Part shown: positions 35,955 to 44,137 of the stretch, piece by piece
Position numbering within the stretch: the first letter of the stretch is position 1
How the letters are laid out: every line of letters starts with the position of its first letter
From: Tenacibaculum pacificus
GTDB lineage: Bacteria > Bacteroidota > Bacteroidia > Flavobacteriales > Flavobacteriaceae
DNA length: 64,000 bases
NCBI RefSeq assembly: GCF_027941775.1
Contig: NZ_CP115917.1
Location: forward strand, 2,399,001-2,463,000
Reading direction: 5' to 3'
Notes under the pieces: generated by a model
Seen by the model: only the letters and a program-made list of their open reading frames with translations
What the model was told of the DNA's origin: nothing
Databases searched by the model: none
Translations under genes and position numbers: made by a program

Positions 35955-36770
35955 TTAATTTTCAACAATTATTTTACTGTCTACTATATCTTTAATAGGA
36001 AAGACTACTTTTCCTTCACTAGTTGTAACAACTAAACATATATTATCTATTGCTGTAACAACACCTTTAACGTCTCCTATTATAACTTTTTTACCAATAC
36101 TAACATTCTTTCTTGAATAATACCCATAAAGTAACCTTACCACTACTTCTTTTGCACCAAAGCCAAAAGCTAAAGTAAAAGCTAAAAGAATAGAACCTAT
36201 TAATAAAGTTAAATTACTCTTTATTACTGAAGTATCAACTCCTGCTTGATCTAATGCTGTTATTGTTAAAAAAACTACTATCAAATAAAAAGCAATGTTT
36301 CCTATTAAATTACCTCCGGAAATATCTAAAGACTTAAACATTGTTTGAGTTGCTTTTTTAACAATAGTACCTAAATAAACTCCTGCTATAAAAATACCAA
36401 TAGCTGTTAATAGTTTAGGTAAGTATGTAAAAAAACTTTTAATTCCTTCTGATACAATTTCTAGCCCAAAAATATTTGAACCAGCCATTACAAATGTTAG
36501 TATTAAAAACCATTTTAAAACTGCAAGTATTATATTAGTTAATACAATATTTATAGTAGAGTTTCCAAAAATTTCTGTTTTACTTAATTTTTTAGACCAT
36601 TCATCAATCTTTGTTTTAGCTAAACCTTTTCTTACAACATATAATAAAAACTTAATAATTAACCATGTTAAAATCACAAAACCAACAAACCCTAAAGCTG
36701 TTGGTAACGAATCAATAATATTTTTAAAAACCTCATTAAAAGGTTCTAAAATAACTTCTAATATATTCAT
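35955..36770 (-). CDS. Small MscS-type mechanosensitive channel protein
   Basis: 271 aa. Four to five membrane helices (about 18-45, 75-100, 110-135, 155-175, 185-210) precede a short beta domain (VSIGKKVIIGDVKGVVTAIDNICLVVTTSEGKVVFPIKDIVDS). The pore-lining helix ends AFGFGAKEVVVRLLYG, as in MscS-like and conserved-TM-helix proteins. It probably releases solutes on hypo-osmotic shock. It follows a 65-aa gene by 9 bp on the minus strand and is likely in the sigma-factor operon. Confidence 0.85.
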   Translation of the reverse strand: MNILEVILEPFNEVFKNIIDSLPTALGFVGFVILTWLIIKFLLYVVRKGLAKTKIDEWSKKLSKTEIFGNSTINIVLTNIILAVLKWFLILTFVMAGSNIFGLEIVSEGIKSFFTYLPKLLTAIGIFIAGVYLGTIVKKATQTMFKSLDISGGNLIGNIAFYLIVVFLTITALDQAGVDTSVIKSNLTLLIGSILLAFTLAFGFGAKEVVVRLLYGYYSRKNVSIGKKVIIGDVKGVVTAIDNICLVVTTSEGKVVFPIKDIVDSKIIVEN

Positions 36771-36779
36771 GACTGTTTT

Positions 36780-36977
36780 TTATTTAATTTTATCTTTAGA
36801 CTCTTTTTTAGACACACCTCCACGTAATAGATCAGCAATTGTACTTGGGTATTTTACCACAAATAAATCAGCCATATCTATAGATAGCTTTATCATTGCC
36901 ACATCTTTAAGTACTTTTTCTTTAAGTACTTCTGGCAACTCTTCATTATGTAATATTTTCTTAAATGGATTTTCCAT
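36780..36977 (-). CDS. Small protein encoded between ECF sigma factor and channel genes
   Basis: 65 aa, MENPFKKILHNEELPEVLKE..., predicted mostly helical, with no membrane segment. It starts 5 bp after the ECF sigma gene stop and ends 9 bp before the channel gene, so it is almost certainly translated with them. Size and place would fit a soluble partner or regulator of the sigma factor, but no known anti-sigma motif is visible. Confidence 0.72.
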   Translation of the reverse strand: MENPFKKILHNEELPEVLKEKVLKDVAMIKLSIDMADLFVVKYPSTIADLLRGGVSKKESKDKIK

Positions 36978-36982
36978 AATTA

Positions 36983-37552
36983 TTACAGTGTGTTATATGT
37001 TTTTATAACTTTTTCTTTTGCTCTTTTTAAGCGCATTTTTACAGCACTATCACCTAAACCTAATGCTTCTGAAATTTCTTTAATACTCATATCATCTTGA
37101 TATTTCATTAATAAAATCATTTTTTCAGGAGCAGCAATAATTTCAAGTGCTTTTGCTAATTTATCAGCTTTTAATTCAAATAGTTCTGCGTCATCAATTT
37201 CATCTTCATCACTATCTTCTTTAATTTGATCGGTTACAACAGTTACTTTTTCTTTTTTCTTTTCTTTATTTCTTTGCACATAATTTACACAAAAATTATA
37301 AGTAAAAGAATACAACCAGGTAGAAAATTTAGATTTCCCCTTAAAGGTTCTTAACTTCACAAATAAACGAATAAAAACGTCGTGTGTTAAATCTTGTGCT
37401 TCTTCTTTATTTTTAGAAAAACCATAACATTTATTATACACAACTCCAGCATAACGGTCATATAAAACTGCGAATAAATGACTATCATTTTTTTCTACTA
37501 TTTTACTAACTAACTCTTCATCAGTTAATGTTGTAATATCAATACTTTTCAA
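36983..37552 (-). CDS. ECF-type RNA polymerase sigma factor (paralogue 1)
   Basis: 189 aa. Region 2 contains DRYAGVVYNKCYGFSKNKEEAQDLTHDVFIRLF and WLYSFTYNFCVNYVQRNK; region 4 contains MSIKEISEALGLGDSAVKMRLKRAKEKV. It directs RNA polymerase to a dedicated promoter set. It heads an operon with the 65-aa protein and the MscS-type channel, suggesting an envelope or osmotic stress role. It is closely similar to the next upstream gene (37730), and the two look like a tandem duplication. Confidence 0.9.
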   Translation of the reverse strand: MKSIDITTLTDEELVSKIVEKNDSHLFAVLYDRYAGVVYNKCYGFSKNKEEAQDLTHDVFIRLFVKLRTFKGKSKFSTWLYSFTYNFCVNYVQRNKEKKKEKVTVVTDQIKEDSDEDEIDDAELFELKADKLAKALEIIAAPEKMILLMKYQDDMSIKEISEALGLGDSAVKMRLKRAKEKVIKTYNTL

Positions 37553-37729
37553 TAGCTTAATTTATAGTTCGACTTACAATTCTTTAGACACTTTTATTTC
37601 CAAAGGGTCACTTTTTCTTCTTCTACAAGACAGCGAATTTAAGAATTCTTTAAAGATATTCAGTTTTAAATAAAAAAATTAATAAAATAAAATAAAATAA
37701 AATAACACACTTTAATTTCATATTAATTT

Positions 37730-38302
37730 CTAAAGCTCTTTATAAACTTTTAAAACTTTAGCTTTAGCTCTTTTTAAACGCATTTTTACGGCACTACCTC
37801 CTAAATTTAATCTGTTTGATATTTCTTTGATACTCATATCCTCTTGATACTTCATCAATAAAATATTTTTTTCAGATACTCCTATTAAACCAAGTGCTTT
37901 TCCTAATCTAATAGATTTTAATTCTAATAATATAGCTTCCTTATCTACTTCTTCTTTAAGAATATTTTTGTCTTTTATTCGATCTGTTACAACCGTAATT
38001 TTCGATATTTTTTTATATTGACTTCTTTGTACATAATTCACACAAAAATTATAAGTAAAAGAATATAACCACACTGAAAATTTAGAATTCCCTTTAAATG
38101 TTTTTAATTTAATAAATAATCTGACAAAAACATCATGCATTAAATCTTCGGCTTCTTGTTTGTTTTTAGAAAAACTATAGCATTTATTAAATACCATTCT
38201 AGAAAACCTATTGTATAGTATGGCAAATAAAGCTGAATTATTTGTTTTAACAATTTTATAAACTAAATCTTCATCTGTAATATTTATCTGTAGTGCATTC
38301 AT
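37730..38302 (-). CDS. ECF-type RNA polymerase sigma factor (paralogue 2)
   Basis: 190 aa from the ATG at 38302. The frame extends 8 codons upstream, but the MNALQINITDEDLVYKIV start aligns with paralogue 1. Regions 2 and 4 are nearly collinear with it (FNKCYSFSKNKQEAEDLMHDVFVRLFIKLKTFKGNSKFSVWLYSF, MSIKEISNRLNLGGSAVKMRLKRAKAKV). It is separated from paralogue 1 by 177 bp of AT-rich DNA and has no small partner gene of its own. Confidence 0.87.
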   Translation of the reverse strand: MNALQINITDEDLVYKIVKTNNSALFAILYNRFSRMVFNKCYSFSKNKQEAEDLMHDVFVRLFIKLKTFKGNSKFSVWLYSFTYNFCVNYVQRSQYKKISKITVVTDRIKDKNILKEEVDKEAILLELKSIRLGKALGLIGVSEKNILLMKYQEDMSIKEISNRLNLGGSAVKMRLKRAKAKVLKVYKEL

Positions 38303-38502
38303 AGTTTGGGGGATTTTATACCTCAAATTAAATGAATTATTGATTCTTAATTATTCTAAAAACCATAATAAAACAATTACTATCGATGAATGGTAAAAAA
38401 CTACCTTTTAAAAAAAGATTCATTTTTTTTGTAACATTTTTAAAGCATCCTACGTATAATATAGTGTAGACCGATTGATGAATTAAAATATCCTTTAATT
38501 AG

Positions 38503-39366
38503 ATGAGACAACTTAAAATTACGAAACAGGTTACTAATAGAGAAACCGCTTCATTAGATAAATATTTACAAGAAATAGGAAAAGTAGATTTAATTACTGC
38601 TGATGAAGAAGTAGAATTAGCACAAAGAATTAAAGCTGGTGACCAAAGAGCATTAGAAAAATTAACTAAAGCTAACTTACGTTTCGTTGTTTCGGTAGCA
38701 AAACAATATCAAAATCAAGGATTAACTTTACCCGATTTAATTAACGAAGGTAACTTAGGTTTAATTAAAGCGGCAAAACGTTTTGATGAAACTCGTGGTT
38801 TTAAATTTATCTCATATGCTGTATGGTGGATTCGTCAATCAATATTACAAGCATTAGCTGAACAATCTCGTATTGTACGTTTACCGTTAAATAAAATTGG
38901 TTCTATCAATAAAATTAACAAAATGTACGCCTTTTTAGAGCAAGAAAACGAAAGACCTCCAAGTCCTGAAGAAATTGCCAAAAAGTTAGATATGACTGTG
39001 AATGACGTAAAAGAATCAATGAAAAATTCTGGTCGTCACGTATCAATGGATGCTCCTTTAATTGAAGGTGAAGATTCTAATTTATACGATGTATTAAATT
39101 CAGGTGAATCACCAAACCCTGATAGAACTTTATTACACGAATCTTTACGTATTGAAATTAACCGTGCTTTAGAAACATTAACGCCACGTGAGGCTGATGT
39201 TGTAAAATTATACTTCGGATTAGGTGAGCACCAACCAATGACTTTAGAAGAAATTGGTGAAACTTTCGATTTAACTCGTGAGCGTGTTCGTCAGATTAAA
39301 GAAAAAGCAATCCGCAGATTAAAACATACTTCTCGTAGTAAAATTTTAATGACTTACTTAGGATAA
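38503..39366 (+). CDS. rpoD: Primary RNA polymerase sigma factor (sigma-A type)
   Basis: 287 aa, the short Bacteroidetes form lacking region 1.1 and the non-conserved insert. Region 1.2 starts [33 protein letters not shown]. Region 2 has [38 protein letters not shown], region 3 follows, and region 4 has [27 protein letters not shown]. This factor recognises the TTTG / TAnnTTTG promoters seen throughout the window. A strong terminator follows. Confidence 0.97.
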   Translation: MRQLKITKQVTNRETASLDKYLQEIGKVDLITADEEVELAQRIKAGDQRALEKLTKANLRFVVSVAKQYQNQGLTLPDLINEGNLGLIKAAKRFDETRGFKFISYAVWWIRQSILQALAEQSRIVRLPLNKIGSINKINKMYAFLEQENERPPSPEEIAKKLDMTVNDVKESMKNSGRHVSMDAPLIEGEDSNLYDVLNSGESPNPDRTLLHESLRIEINRALETLTPREADVVKLYFGLGEHQPMTLEEIGETFDLTRERVRQIKEKAIRRLKHTSRSKILMTYLG

Positions 39367-39410
39367 CAATAGCAGATTGTTTTAAGTATTTCAATTATAG
39401 ATAAAATAGT

Positions 39411-39445
39411 AAAACTCTCGAATTAATTTTCGAGAGTTTTTTTTT
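39411..39445 (+). terminator. Terminator of rpoD
   Basis: The stem AAAACTCTCGAA / TTCGAGAGTTTT plus a long T-tract lies 45 bp after the stop. Confidence 0.92.
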
Positions 39446-39517
39446 GAAGCAAATTCCTGCTTTCCGCTATATCTTTTTTTCATACTTCAAAAAAGGATGC
39501 CGCTTCAATCAGGGCTA
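39446..39517. repeat. Dispersed repeat family 2, copy 2
   Basis: This is the reverse-complement orientation of the repeat at 28988: starts GAAGCAAATTCCTGCTTTCCGC and ends GCCGCTTCAATCAGGGCTA, with a central TTTTTTTC/GAAAAAA-type hairpin. It directly follows the rpoD terminator. Confidence 0.75.
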
Positions 39518-39592
39518 AACATCTGAACAAAACAACTTATTGATTAACACCATTTTTAAAATCAGTAATAACATTTTTAAAACTAAGTTAAT

Positions 39593-39600
39593 TATCTTTG
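39593..39600 (+). promoter_or_regulatory. Promoter -7 element (TATCTTTG) of rpe
   Basis: A consensus TAnnTTTG lies 29 bp before the rpe ATG. The -33 box is weak. Confidence 0.5.
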
Positions 39601-39629
39601 CACAAAAATAACAACACAACAATAAATCA

Positions 39630-40286
39630 ATGAGTAATTTAATTGCACCTTCAGTTTTAGCAGCAGATTTTGCTAACTTACAAAGAGACATCGAAATGGT
39701 AAATAATAGTGAAGCTGATTGGTTTCATATTGATATTATGGACGGTGTTTTTGTACCAAATATTTCTTTTGGAATGCCTGTTTTAAAAGCCATAACAAAA
39801 CACGCAAAAAAAACAATCGATGTACATTTAATGATTGTTAATCCTGATCAATATATTCAAACTTTTGCCGATTTAGGAGCAAATATTTTAACTGTGCATT
39901 ACGAAGCTTGTACTCATTTACACAGAACTATTCAAGCAATAAAAGCTGCAGGCATGAAAGCTGGTGTTGCATTGAATCCACACACACCTATTTCTGTTTT
40001 AGAAGATGTTATTCAAGATTTAGATATGGTTTGTATAATGAGTGTAAATCCTGGTTTTGGAGGACAATCATTTATTGAAAATACATATAAAAAAGTAAGT
40101 CAATTAAGACATTTAATTGAATTTTCAAATTCAGAATGTAAAATCGAAATTGATGGTGGTGTAACCGATAAAAATGCCAATCAACTTATTGAAGCTGGCG
40201 CAGATGTTTTAGTTGCTGGTAGTTATGTTTTTAAAAGTGACAACCCTACCGAAACTATTAAAAACTTAAAAGAATTAGTAAATTAA
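39630..40286 (+). CDS. rpe: Ribulose-phosphate 3-epimerase
   Basis: 218 aa TIM-barrel enzyme interconverting ribulose-5-phosphate and xylulose-5-phosphate. Motifs APSVLAADFANL, WFHIDIMDGVFVPNISFG, HLMI, MSVNPGFGGQSFI and EIDGGVT are all present, with both catalytic Asp residues and metal-binding histidines. It is monocistronic with promoter and terminator. Confidence 0.97.
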   Translation: MSNLIAPSVLAADFANLQRDIEMVNNSEADWFHIDIMDGVFVPNISFGMPVLKAITKHAKKTIDVHLMIVNPDQYIQTFADLGANILTVHYEACTHLHRTIQAIKAAGMKAGVALNPHTPISVLEDVIQDLDMVCIMSVNPGFGGQSFIENTYKKVSQLRHLIEFSNSECKIEIDGGVTDKNANQLIEAGADVLVAGSYVFKSDNPTETIKNLKELVN

Positions 40287-40292
40287 ATATAT

Positions 40293-40324
40293 AAAAAAGG
40301 AGGCTGTAAAAGTCTCCTTTTTTA
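40293..40324. terminator. Terminator between rpe and the CBS gene
   Basis: The stem AAAAAAGGAG / CTCCTTTTTT has A and T tracts and can act for both convergent genes. Confidence 0.85.
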
Positions 40325-40331
40325 TTATAAA

Positions 40332-40751
40332 TTAATACTGTTCTATTAAATAATTAATTAAATCTGTTGTAGTTACAATTCCAACTAACTCATTATTATC
40401 AACTACTGGCAAGGCGTGAAATTCTTTTTTAGCTAAAATTTCAGCAACCTCTTTTATTGTTGAAGTTGAGTTAACCGTCACCAAGTTTTTAGCCATCACT
40501 TGATCAATAGTAAACATATTATAAACTACAGTATCTACTTCATTTTCATCATCATCAATAGCATCAGCAAAACTGATTCTTAATAAATCCGTATAACTTA
40601 GCATTCCTTTTATTTCTGAACTACTTACAACAGGAATATGTCTTATATTTTCTTTTTTGAATAATGATTCAGCAGTCATTAAATCATCAGTACTATTTAA
40701 GGTTATTACATTTTTAGTCATTATATCTGATACTGGTGCTCTCCTATTCAT
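40332..40751 (-). CDS. CBS-domain pair protein
   Basis: 139 aa from the ATG at 40751; a frame 20 codons longer exists but its start is less typical. Two CBS domains (about 5-60 and 78-135) have the usual ITLNSTDDLMTA / LVTVNSTSTIKEVAEILAKKEFHALPVVD and GMLSYTDLL / GIVTTTDLI patterns. Such stand-alone pairs bind adenine nucleotides and regulate partner proteins. It is divergent from the Crp/Fnr regulator gene (131 bp gap), which could indicate joint control. Confidence 0.86.
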   Translation of the reverse strand: MNRRAPVSDIMTKNVITLNSTDDLMTAESLFKKENIRHIPVVSSSEIKGMLSYTDLLRISFADAIDDDENEVDTVVYNMFTIDQVMAKNLVTVNSTSTIKEVAEILAKKEFHALPVVDNNELVGIVTTTDLINYLIEQY

Positions 40752-40882
40752 CTTTATTTTTTTGATTGATTTATCATTTATTAATACATCAAATTTCAGA
40801 AATAATTTCAATTGAAAAGTTGATTAAAATCATGCATTTTTATTTTATTTTATCGTAAATTATGCATTAAAACATTTATCAA

Positions 40883-41515
40883 TTGATAGAAAAATTAAAA
40901 CAACATTACGGTTATTTATTTGAAGATGATTTAATTAATGAAATAGCCAAAGTAGCCTTATATAAAGAATTTAAAGAAGGTACTATTATTATTGATGCTG
41001 ATAGCTATATGCATTCTATTCCTTTAATAATCAACGGTGCAATTAAGGTTTTAAGAGAAGATAAAGATGGTGATGAACTAGTATTATACTATATCGAAAA
41101 AGGTGATACCTGTGCTATGACACTATCTTGTTGTATGAGCGAAACTAAAAGTAAAATTAAAGCAATTGCCGAGACAGATGTTGCTGTATTAATGATTCCT
41201 AAAAATAAAATGTCAGAATGGTTAAGTAAATATAAAAGCTGGCAAGAATATATTTTACAAAGTTATCATTCTCGGCTTAATGAATTTATTGAAGCTGTAG
41301 ATTCTATTGCTTTTTTAAATATGAACGACCGTTTGCTTAAATACTTAAAAGATAAAGCAATGGTAGTTGGTAATGATGTTTTAAATATAACACACTTAAA
41401 AATTGCAAACGATTTGCATACATCAAGAGTCGTTATATCTCGACTCTTAAAAGCTTTAGAAAAAGAATCAAAAATTGAATTACATCGAAATCAAATAAAA
41501 ATATTAGAGCTTTAA
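40883..41515 (+). CDS. Crp/Fnr-family transcriptional regulator
   Basis: 210 aa. The cyclic-nucleotide-binding-like domain (1-~115) has EGTIIIDADSYMHSIPLIINGAIKV. A CTM-type segment CAMTLSCCMSETKSK with three clustered cysteines (~78-84) could bind a cluster or sense redox. The C-terminal winged helix has the recognition segment NDLHTSRVVISRLLKALE. It starts with TTG at 40883. The effector is unknown. Confidence 0.87.
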   Translation: MIEKLKQHYGYLFEDDLINEIAKVALYKEFKEGTIIIDADSYMHSIPLIINGAIKVLREDKDGDELVLYYIEKGDTCAMTLSCCMSETKSKIKAIAETDVAVLMIPKNKMSEWLSKYKSWQEYILQSYHSRLNEFIEAVDSIAFLNMNDRLLKYLKDKAMVVGNDVLNITHLKIANDLHTSRVVISRLLKALEKESKIELHRNQIKILEL

Positions 41516-41525
41516 AATCTTTTTT

Positions 41526-41743
41526 AGAGCCTGTTTAAAAGTTAAATAAAAGATTAGATTCTCGTCACGCTGAATTTATTTCAGCATCGTATTAACAGGA
41601 GAAATACGGAAAATTAGGATGCGAAACTGAAATAAATTCAGTTTGACGAATTCTATACTATTTTTTTTCAACAAGGTATTTCAACCTCTTGTCTTACTAT
41701 TTTACCTTAAAAAAAAATTTGAGTAGAAATTTAAACAGATTCT
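41526..41743. repeat. MITE-like inverted-repeat element, copy B (opposite to copy A)
   Basis: 218 bp. It has terminal AGAGCCTGTTTAAAA (41526-41540) and AAATTTAAACAGATTCT (41727-41743). Internal TCACGCTGAATTTATTTCAGC and GGATGCGAAACTGAAATAAATTCAG-type segments are the reverse complement of copy A at 26916. It starts 10 bp after the Crp/Fnr stop. Confidence 0.85.
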
Positions 41744-41760
41744 AATAATTTTGACAAACA

Positions 41761-41800
41761 AAAAATGCAATAACATGATAATTATGTTATTGCATTTTTT
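41761..41800. terminator. 15-bp perfect hairpin left of the integrative element (displaced tRNA-Arg terminator)
   Basis: The arms AAAATGCAATAACAT (41761-41775) and ATGTTATTGCATTTT (41783-41797) directly abut attL. On the minus strand it would have followed the tRNA-Arg 3' end before integration, so it is probably the tRNA's original terminator. Confidence 0.8.
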
Positions 41801-41801
41801 T

Positions 41802-41822
41802 GTGACTACGAAGGGATTCGAA
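41802..41822. other. attL
   Basis: TGACTACGAAGGGATTCGAA resembles the tRNA-Arg 3' end (discriminator to T-loop), separated from its 5' part by the element. The T-loop reads TTCGAAT on the minus strand. Confidence 0.78.
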
Positions 41823-41932
41823 TACACAATACTGATAAAACTTAATTAAACCAATAAAACCCTTTAAAAACAAGGCTTTAAGTATCTAATAATTTAATAA
41901 CATTGTATTAAATTTAATTAAACTGTAAAAAA

Positions 41933-41971
41933 TTGTACCAATATTTGATACGTTTTACTAGATTTGTACCA
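41933..41971. repeat. TTTGTACCA motifs near the left end (candidate integrase arm sites)
   Basis: TTGTACCAATA at 41933-41943 and TTTGTACCA at 41963-41971 recur as two copies near the right end (46368-46392). Pairs at both ends fit arm-type sites bound by a tyrosine integrase; the second also overlaps a TAGATTTG -7 box of the integrase gene. Confidence 0.5.
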
Positions 41972-41991
41972 AACTAAAAACGGTACTCCTA

Positions 41992-43437
41992 ATGGCAACG
42001 ATTAATTTTATTTATAGAGGTTCACAGCCGACTGGTAAATTATCAATAAGATTGAACCACGGTAAACAAATCGATTTCAGACTTGCAACCAGTTTTCAAT
42101 CTAAAAAGGAATACTGGCTTTATAAGACCACTAAAAACGGTAAAACAGGAATTAAACACAGAAAATTAAAAGACTTAGCTAAAGCAGGTTCAAGTGCTAC
42201 TTTAAAAAATCATAAGGCAGAACTTGAGAAAATACAAGATGAGGTTTTAAAGTATTTCTTAATAGATTACAATAACGGTGTGGCAATTACATCGGCTTGG
42301 CTAAAAAAATGTATTGATAAAAATAATATCATTTTAGATACTAAAGAGAAGATAACGGTTGCCGTAAATACTGAAAAAGAACAACTGGAAGCCGAACAAC
42401 GACAAAAAGAGTTTGTAGCAAATGCCAATCTACTAGCAACGGCAATAGAAGGGATGTTTGTTAAATATGAAACAAACAAAAGAGAACAACAAAAATACAA
42501 AGTAACTCACAAATTACTTTTGAAATATCAAATAGCAAAAGAAACAATCTTCAATACAAAAGATTTAAGTCAAAGTTTTTCTGTTAATTTTAAGAACTGG
42601 GCGTATTTAGAAATGCAATACACAAAGTCGTATATCAACTCACAATTGAAAAAATTAAGAAGTTCTGTATTGTACCATTATGAAAATGATGAGAATGATA
42701 TTGTAGAAATTAGTAAAACACTATCTTCTTTTGAAATGTTTAAAGATGTTTATAAAGATAAAGAAATAGTAGTTTTAACTTATGATGAACTTGATAGGAT
42801 TGATAACACTATTCTAAAAGATGAGGTTTTACAAGATGCAAAAAAAGCAATTTTAATCGGGTGTGAAACTGGTTTACGGTATTCTGATATAAATAAATTA
42901 AACGATAGTAATAGTAAAAACATCAAAGGTATTAATTACTGGACTTTTAGAACTCAAAAAACAAATGCAACCGTACAAATCCCTATCAGTAAAAGAATTA
43001 AAACATTAATTGATACATACGGACTACCAAATACAAATTATCCCGCAAACGGTGTTAAATTGAATGAAGATATAAAAGAAGTTTGCCGACTTGCAGGAAT
43101 AAATGAAAAAATAAAAGGTAGTAAAGCAATATCATTAATTATTTATGGAGAAAAAGAAGTTAGAAACAAAATAATAGAAGTTCCTAAATATAAATTGATA
43201 ACTACTAGAACTTTCAGACGCTCATTTGCCACTAATTACTACGGAAATATTGATACTAATCTGATTATGATGGTAACGGCTCACAAACAAGAAAATCAGC
43301 TAAGAGCATATATCGGCTCAAAAGGTTTGCAGGACATTGAACGCTCAAAAACTCAAGTAGATGAATTTCACGAAAAAAGAAAACTGGAAAAAGAAAATAG
43401 AAAACTTACAATAGTGGGCAAAGCATCCAACCAGTAG
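41992..43437 (+). CDS. int: Tyrosine-type recombinase/integrase
   Basis: 481 aa. An Arm-type N-terminal domain (INFIYRGSQPTGKLSIRLNHGKQIDFRLATS) of Bacteroidetes element integrases is followed by a SAM-like core-binding region (~155-245) and the catalytic domain. Catalytic residues visible are Arg296 (TGLRYSD), Arg409 of box II, His431 (TAHKQEN) and Tyr440 (RAYIG). The His that normally opens box II (H-x-x-R) is Arg406 here (TRTFRRSF). It is the first gene of the element, reading away from attL, and should catalyse integration at tRNA-Arg. Confidence 0.93.
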   Translation: MATINFIYRGSQPTGKLSIRLNHGKQIDFRLATSFQSKKEYWLYKTTKNGKTGIKHRKLKDLAKAGSSATLKNHKAELEKIQDEVLKYFLIDYNNGVAITSAWLKKCIDKNNIILDTKEKITVAVNTEKEQLEAEQRQKEFVANANLLATAIEGMFVKYETNKREQQKYKVTHKLLLKYQIAKETIFNTKDLSQSFSVNFKNWAYLEMQYTKSYINSQLKKLRSSVLYHYENDENDIVEISKTLSSFEMFKDVYKDKEIVVLTYDELDRIDNTILKDEVLQDAKKAILIGCETGLRYSDINKLNDSNSKNIKGINYWTFRTQKTNATVQIPISKRIKTLIDTYGLPNTNYPANGVKLNEDIKEVCRLAGINEKIKGSKAISLIIYGEKEVRNKIIEVPKYKLITTRTFRRSFATNYYGNIDTNLIMMVTAHKQENQLRAYIGSKGLQDIERSKTQVDEFHEKRKLEKENRKLTIVGKASNQ

Positions 43438-43726
43438 GAAATTGTAACCTCAATTTATTTAGTACTGCAAAATTACTGCAAATATACTACATTGTACGTA
43501 CAATATGTGTACATCGTATGGTATTGTATAAGTATTGAGTAGTTAATGCCTTAAACACTCTAAAAACACCTTTAATCTGCGTTTTAAAGAGTGTGTTTAC
43601 AGGTGTTTTTTTAAGTTAATTAATTAAGATTCTGTTTATCAGCGCTTTGCAGTTTTATAATTTATGTTAAAGTAGCTTTAAAAAGTCTTAAATTGCAATA
43701 ACATAAAAGCCCATTAAATAGATGGC
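43438..43726. other. Element intergenic region with nested inverted repeats
   Basis: No gene. It holds TGTACGTACA-type palindromic sequence near 43492-43505. Two interlocking inverted repeats follow (A 43555-43561 with A' 43588-43594; B 43562-43571 with B' 43601-43610). B/B' plus the T-tract can act as a terminator for int. Confidence 0.5.
43562..43612 (+). terminator. Possible int terminator with interlocked second stem
   Basis: AAAAACACCT pairs perfectly with AGGTGTTTTT (10 bp) across a 29-nt loop and is followed by T residues. An upstream ACACTCT can pair with AGAGTGT inside the loop, giving a pseudoknot-like arrangement. Confidence 0.5.
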
Positions 43727-43781
43727 AAAAAAAAAGTGGCACACAGACCATCGAAATGAAAAGCATACCACGTAACTCAGC
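43727..43781 (-). ncRNA. Predicted ~55-nt small RNA of the integrative element
   Basis: On the minus strand, a -7 element TACCTTTG (43786-43793) is followed by a short body and a 9-pair hairpin (GTGGTATGC with GTGTGCCAC, G-U pairs included). Nine T residues (43727-43735) then complete an intrinsic terminator. It points away from the HTH and rep genes, towards int. A copy-control or integrase-antisense role is speculative. Confidence 0.5.
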
Positions 43782-43785
43782 CCTA

Positions 43786-43793
43786 CAAAGGTA
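43786..43793 (-). promoter_or_regulatory. Promoter -7 element (TACCTTTG) of the element small RNA
   Basis: An exact TAnnTTTG on the minus strand. A TTTG further up is only 12 bp away, so the -33 box is poor. Confidence 0.5.
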
Positions 43794-43848
43794 CAAAATT
43801 CATATCAAACAGTCTATTTGCTTATAATTTTATAAGAAAATATATACT

Positions 43849-44136
43849 ATGGAGAAACAAGTACAACTTATTCAGATTACAGCAGAACAACTACAAAACA
43901 AGATTATTAAAGGCGTTGCAGAACAATTGCAGGAGTTAGAAAAATCATTCCAACCAAAAGAGCCAACAGAATATTTAAGTAGGAATGATGTAGCTACAAT
44001 GCTACAAGTAAATCTTTCAACATTATTTAATTGGAATAAGCAAAAAATACTACAACCTTATCAAATTGGAGGACGTGTATATTATAAGCGTTCGGAAATA
44101 GAGAAAGCAGTTGTAAAAGTTGAAATAGCTAAGTAA
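43849..44136 (+). CDS. Helix-turn-helix (excisionase/MerR-like, HTH_17) protein
   Basis: 95 aa. An N-terminal helical part (VQLIQITAEQLQNKIIKGVAEQLQELEK) precedes a winged HTH with EYLSRNDVATMLQVNLSTLFNWNKQKILQPYQIGGRVYYKRSEIEKAV. This is the typical pattern of small Bacteroidetes element regulators/excisionases, with the W-x-K...G-R-x-Y wing. It lies between int and the rep-like gene and probably controls excision or rep expression. Confidence 0.88.
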   Translation: MEKQVQLIQITAEQLQNKIIKGVAEQLQELEKSFQPKEPTEYLSRNDVATMLQVNLSTLFNWNKQKILQPYQIGGRVYYKRSEIEKAVVKVEIAK

Positions 44137-44137
44137 A

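Noticed and set aside
36769..37008. Plus-strand 79-codon frame overlapping the sigma-factor operon
   Set aside because: Antisense to the 65-aa gene, which is tightly spaced between two clear genes.
38428..38458. Promoter of rpoD (TTTG, 19 bp, TACGTATA)
   Set aside because: The -7 part matches the consensus at too few positions to annotate.
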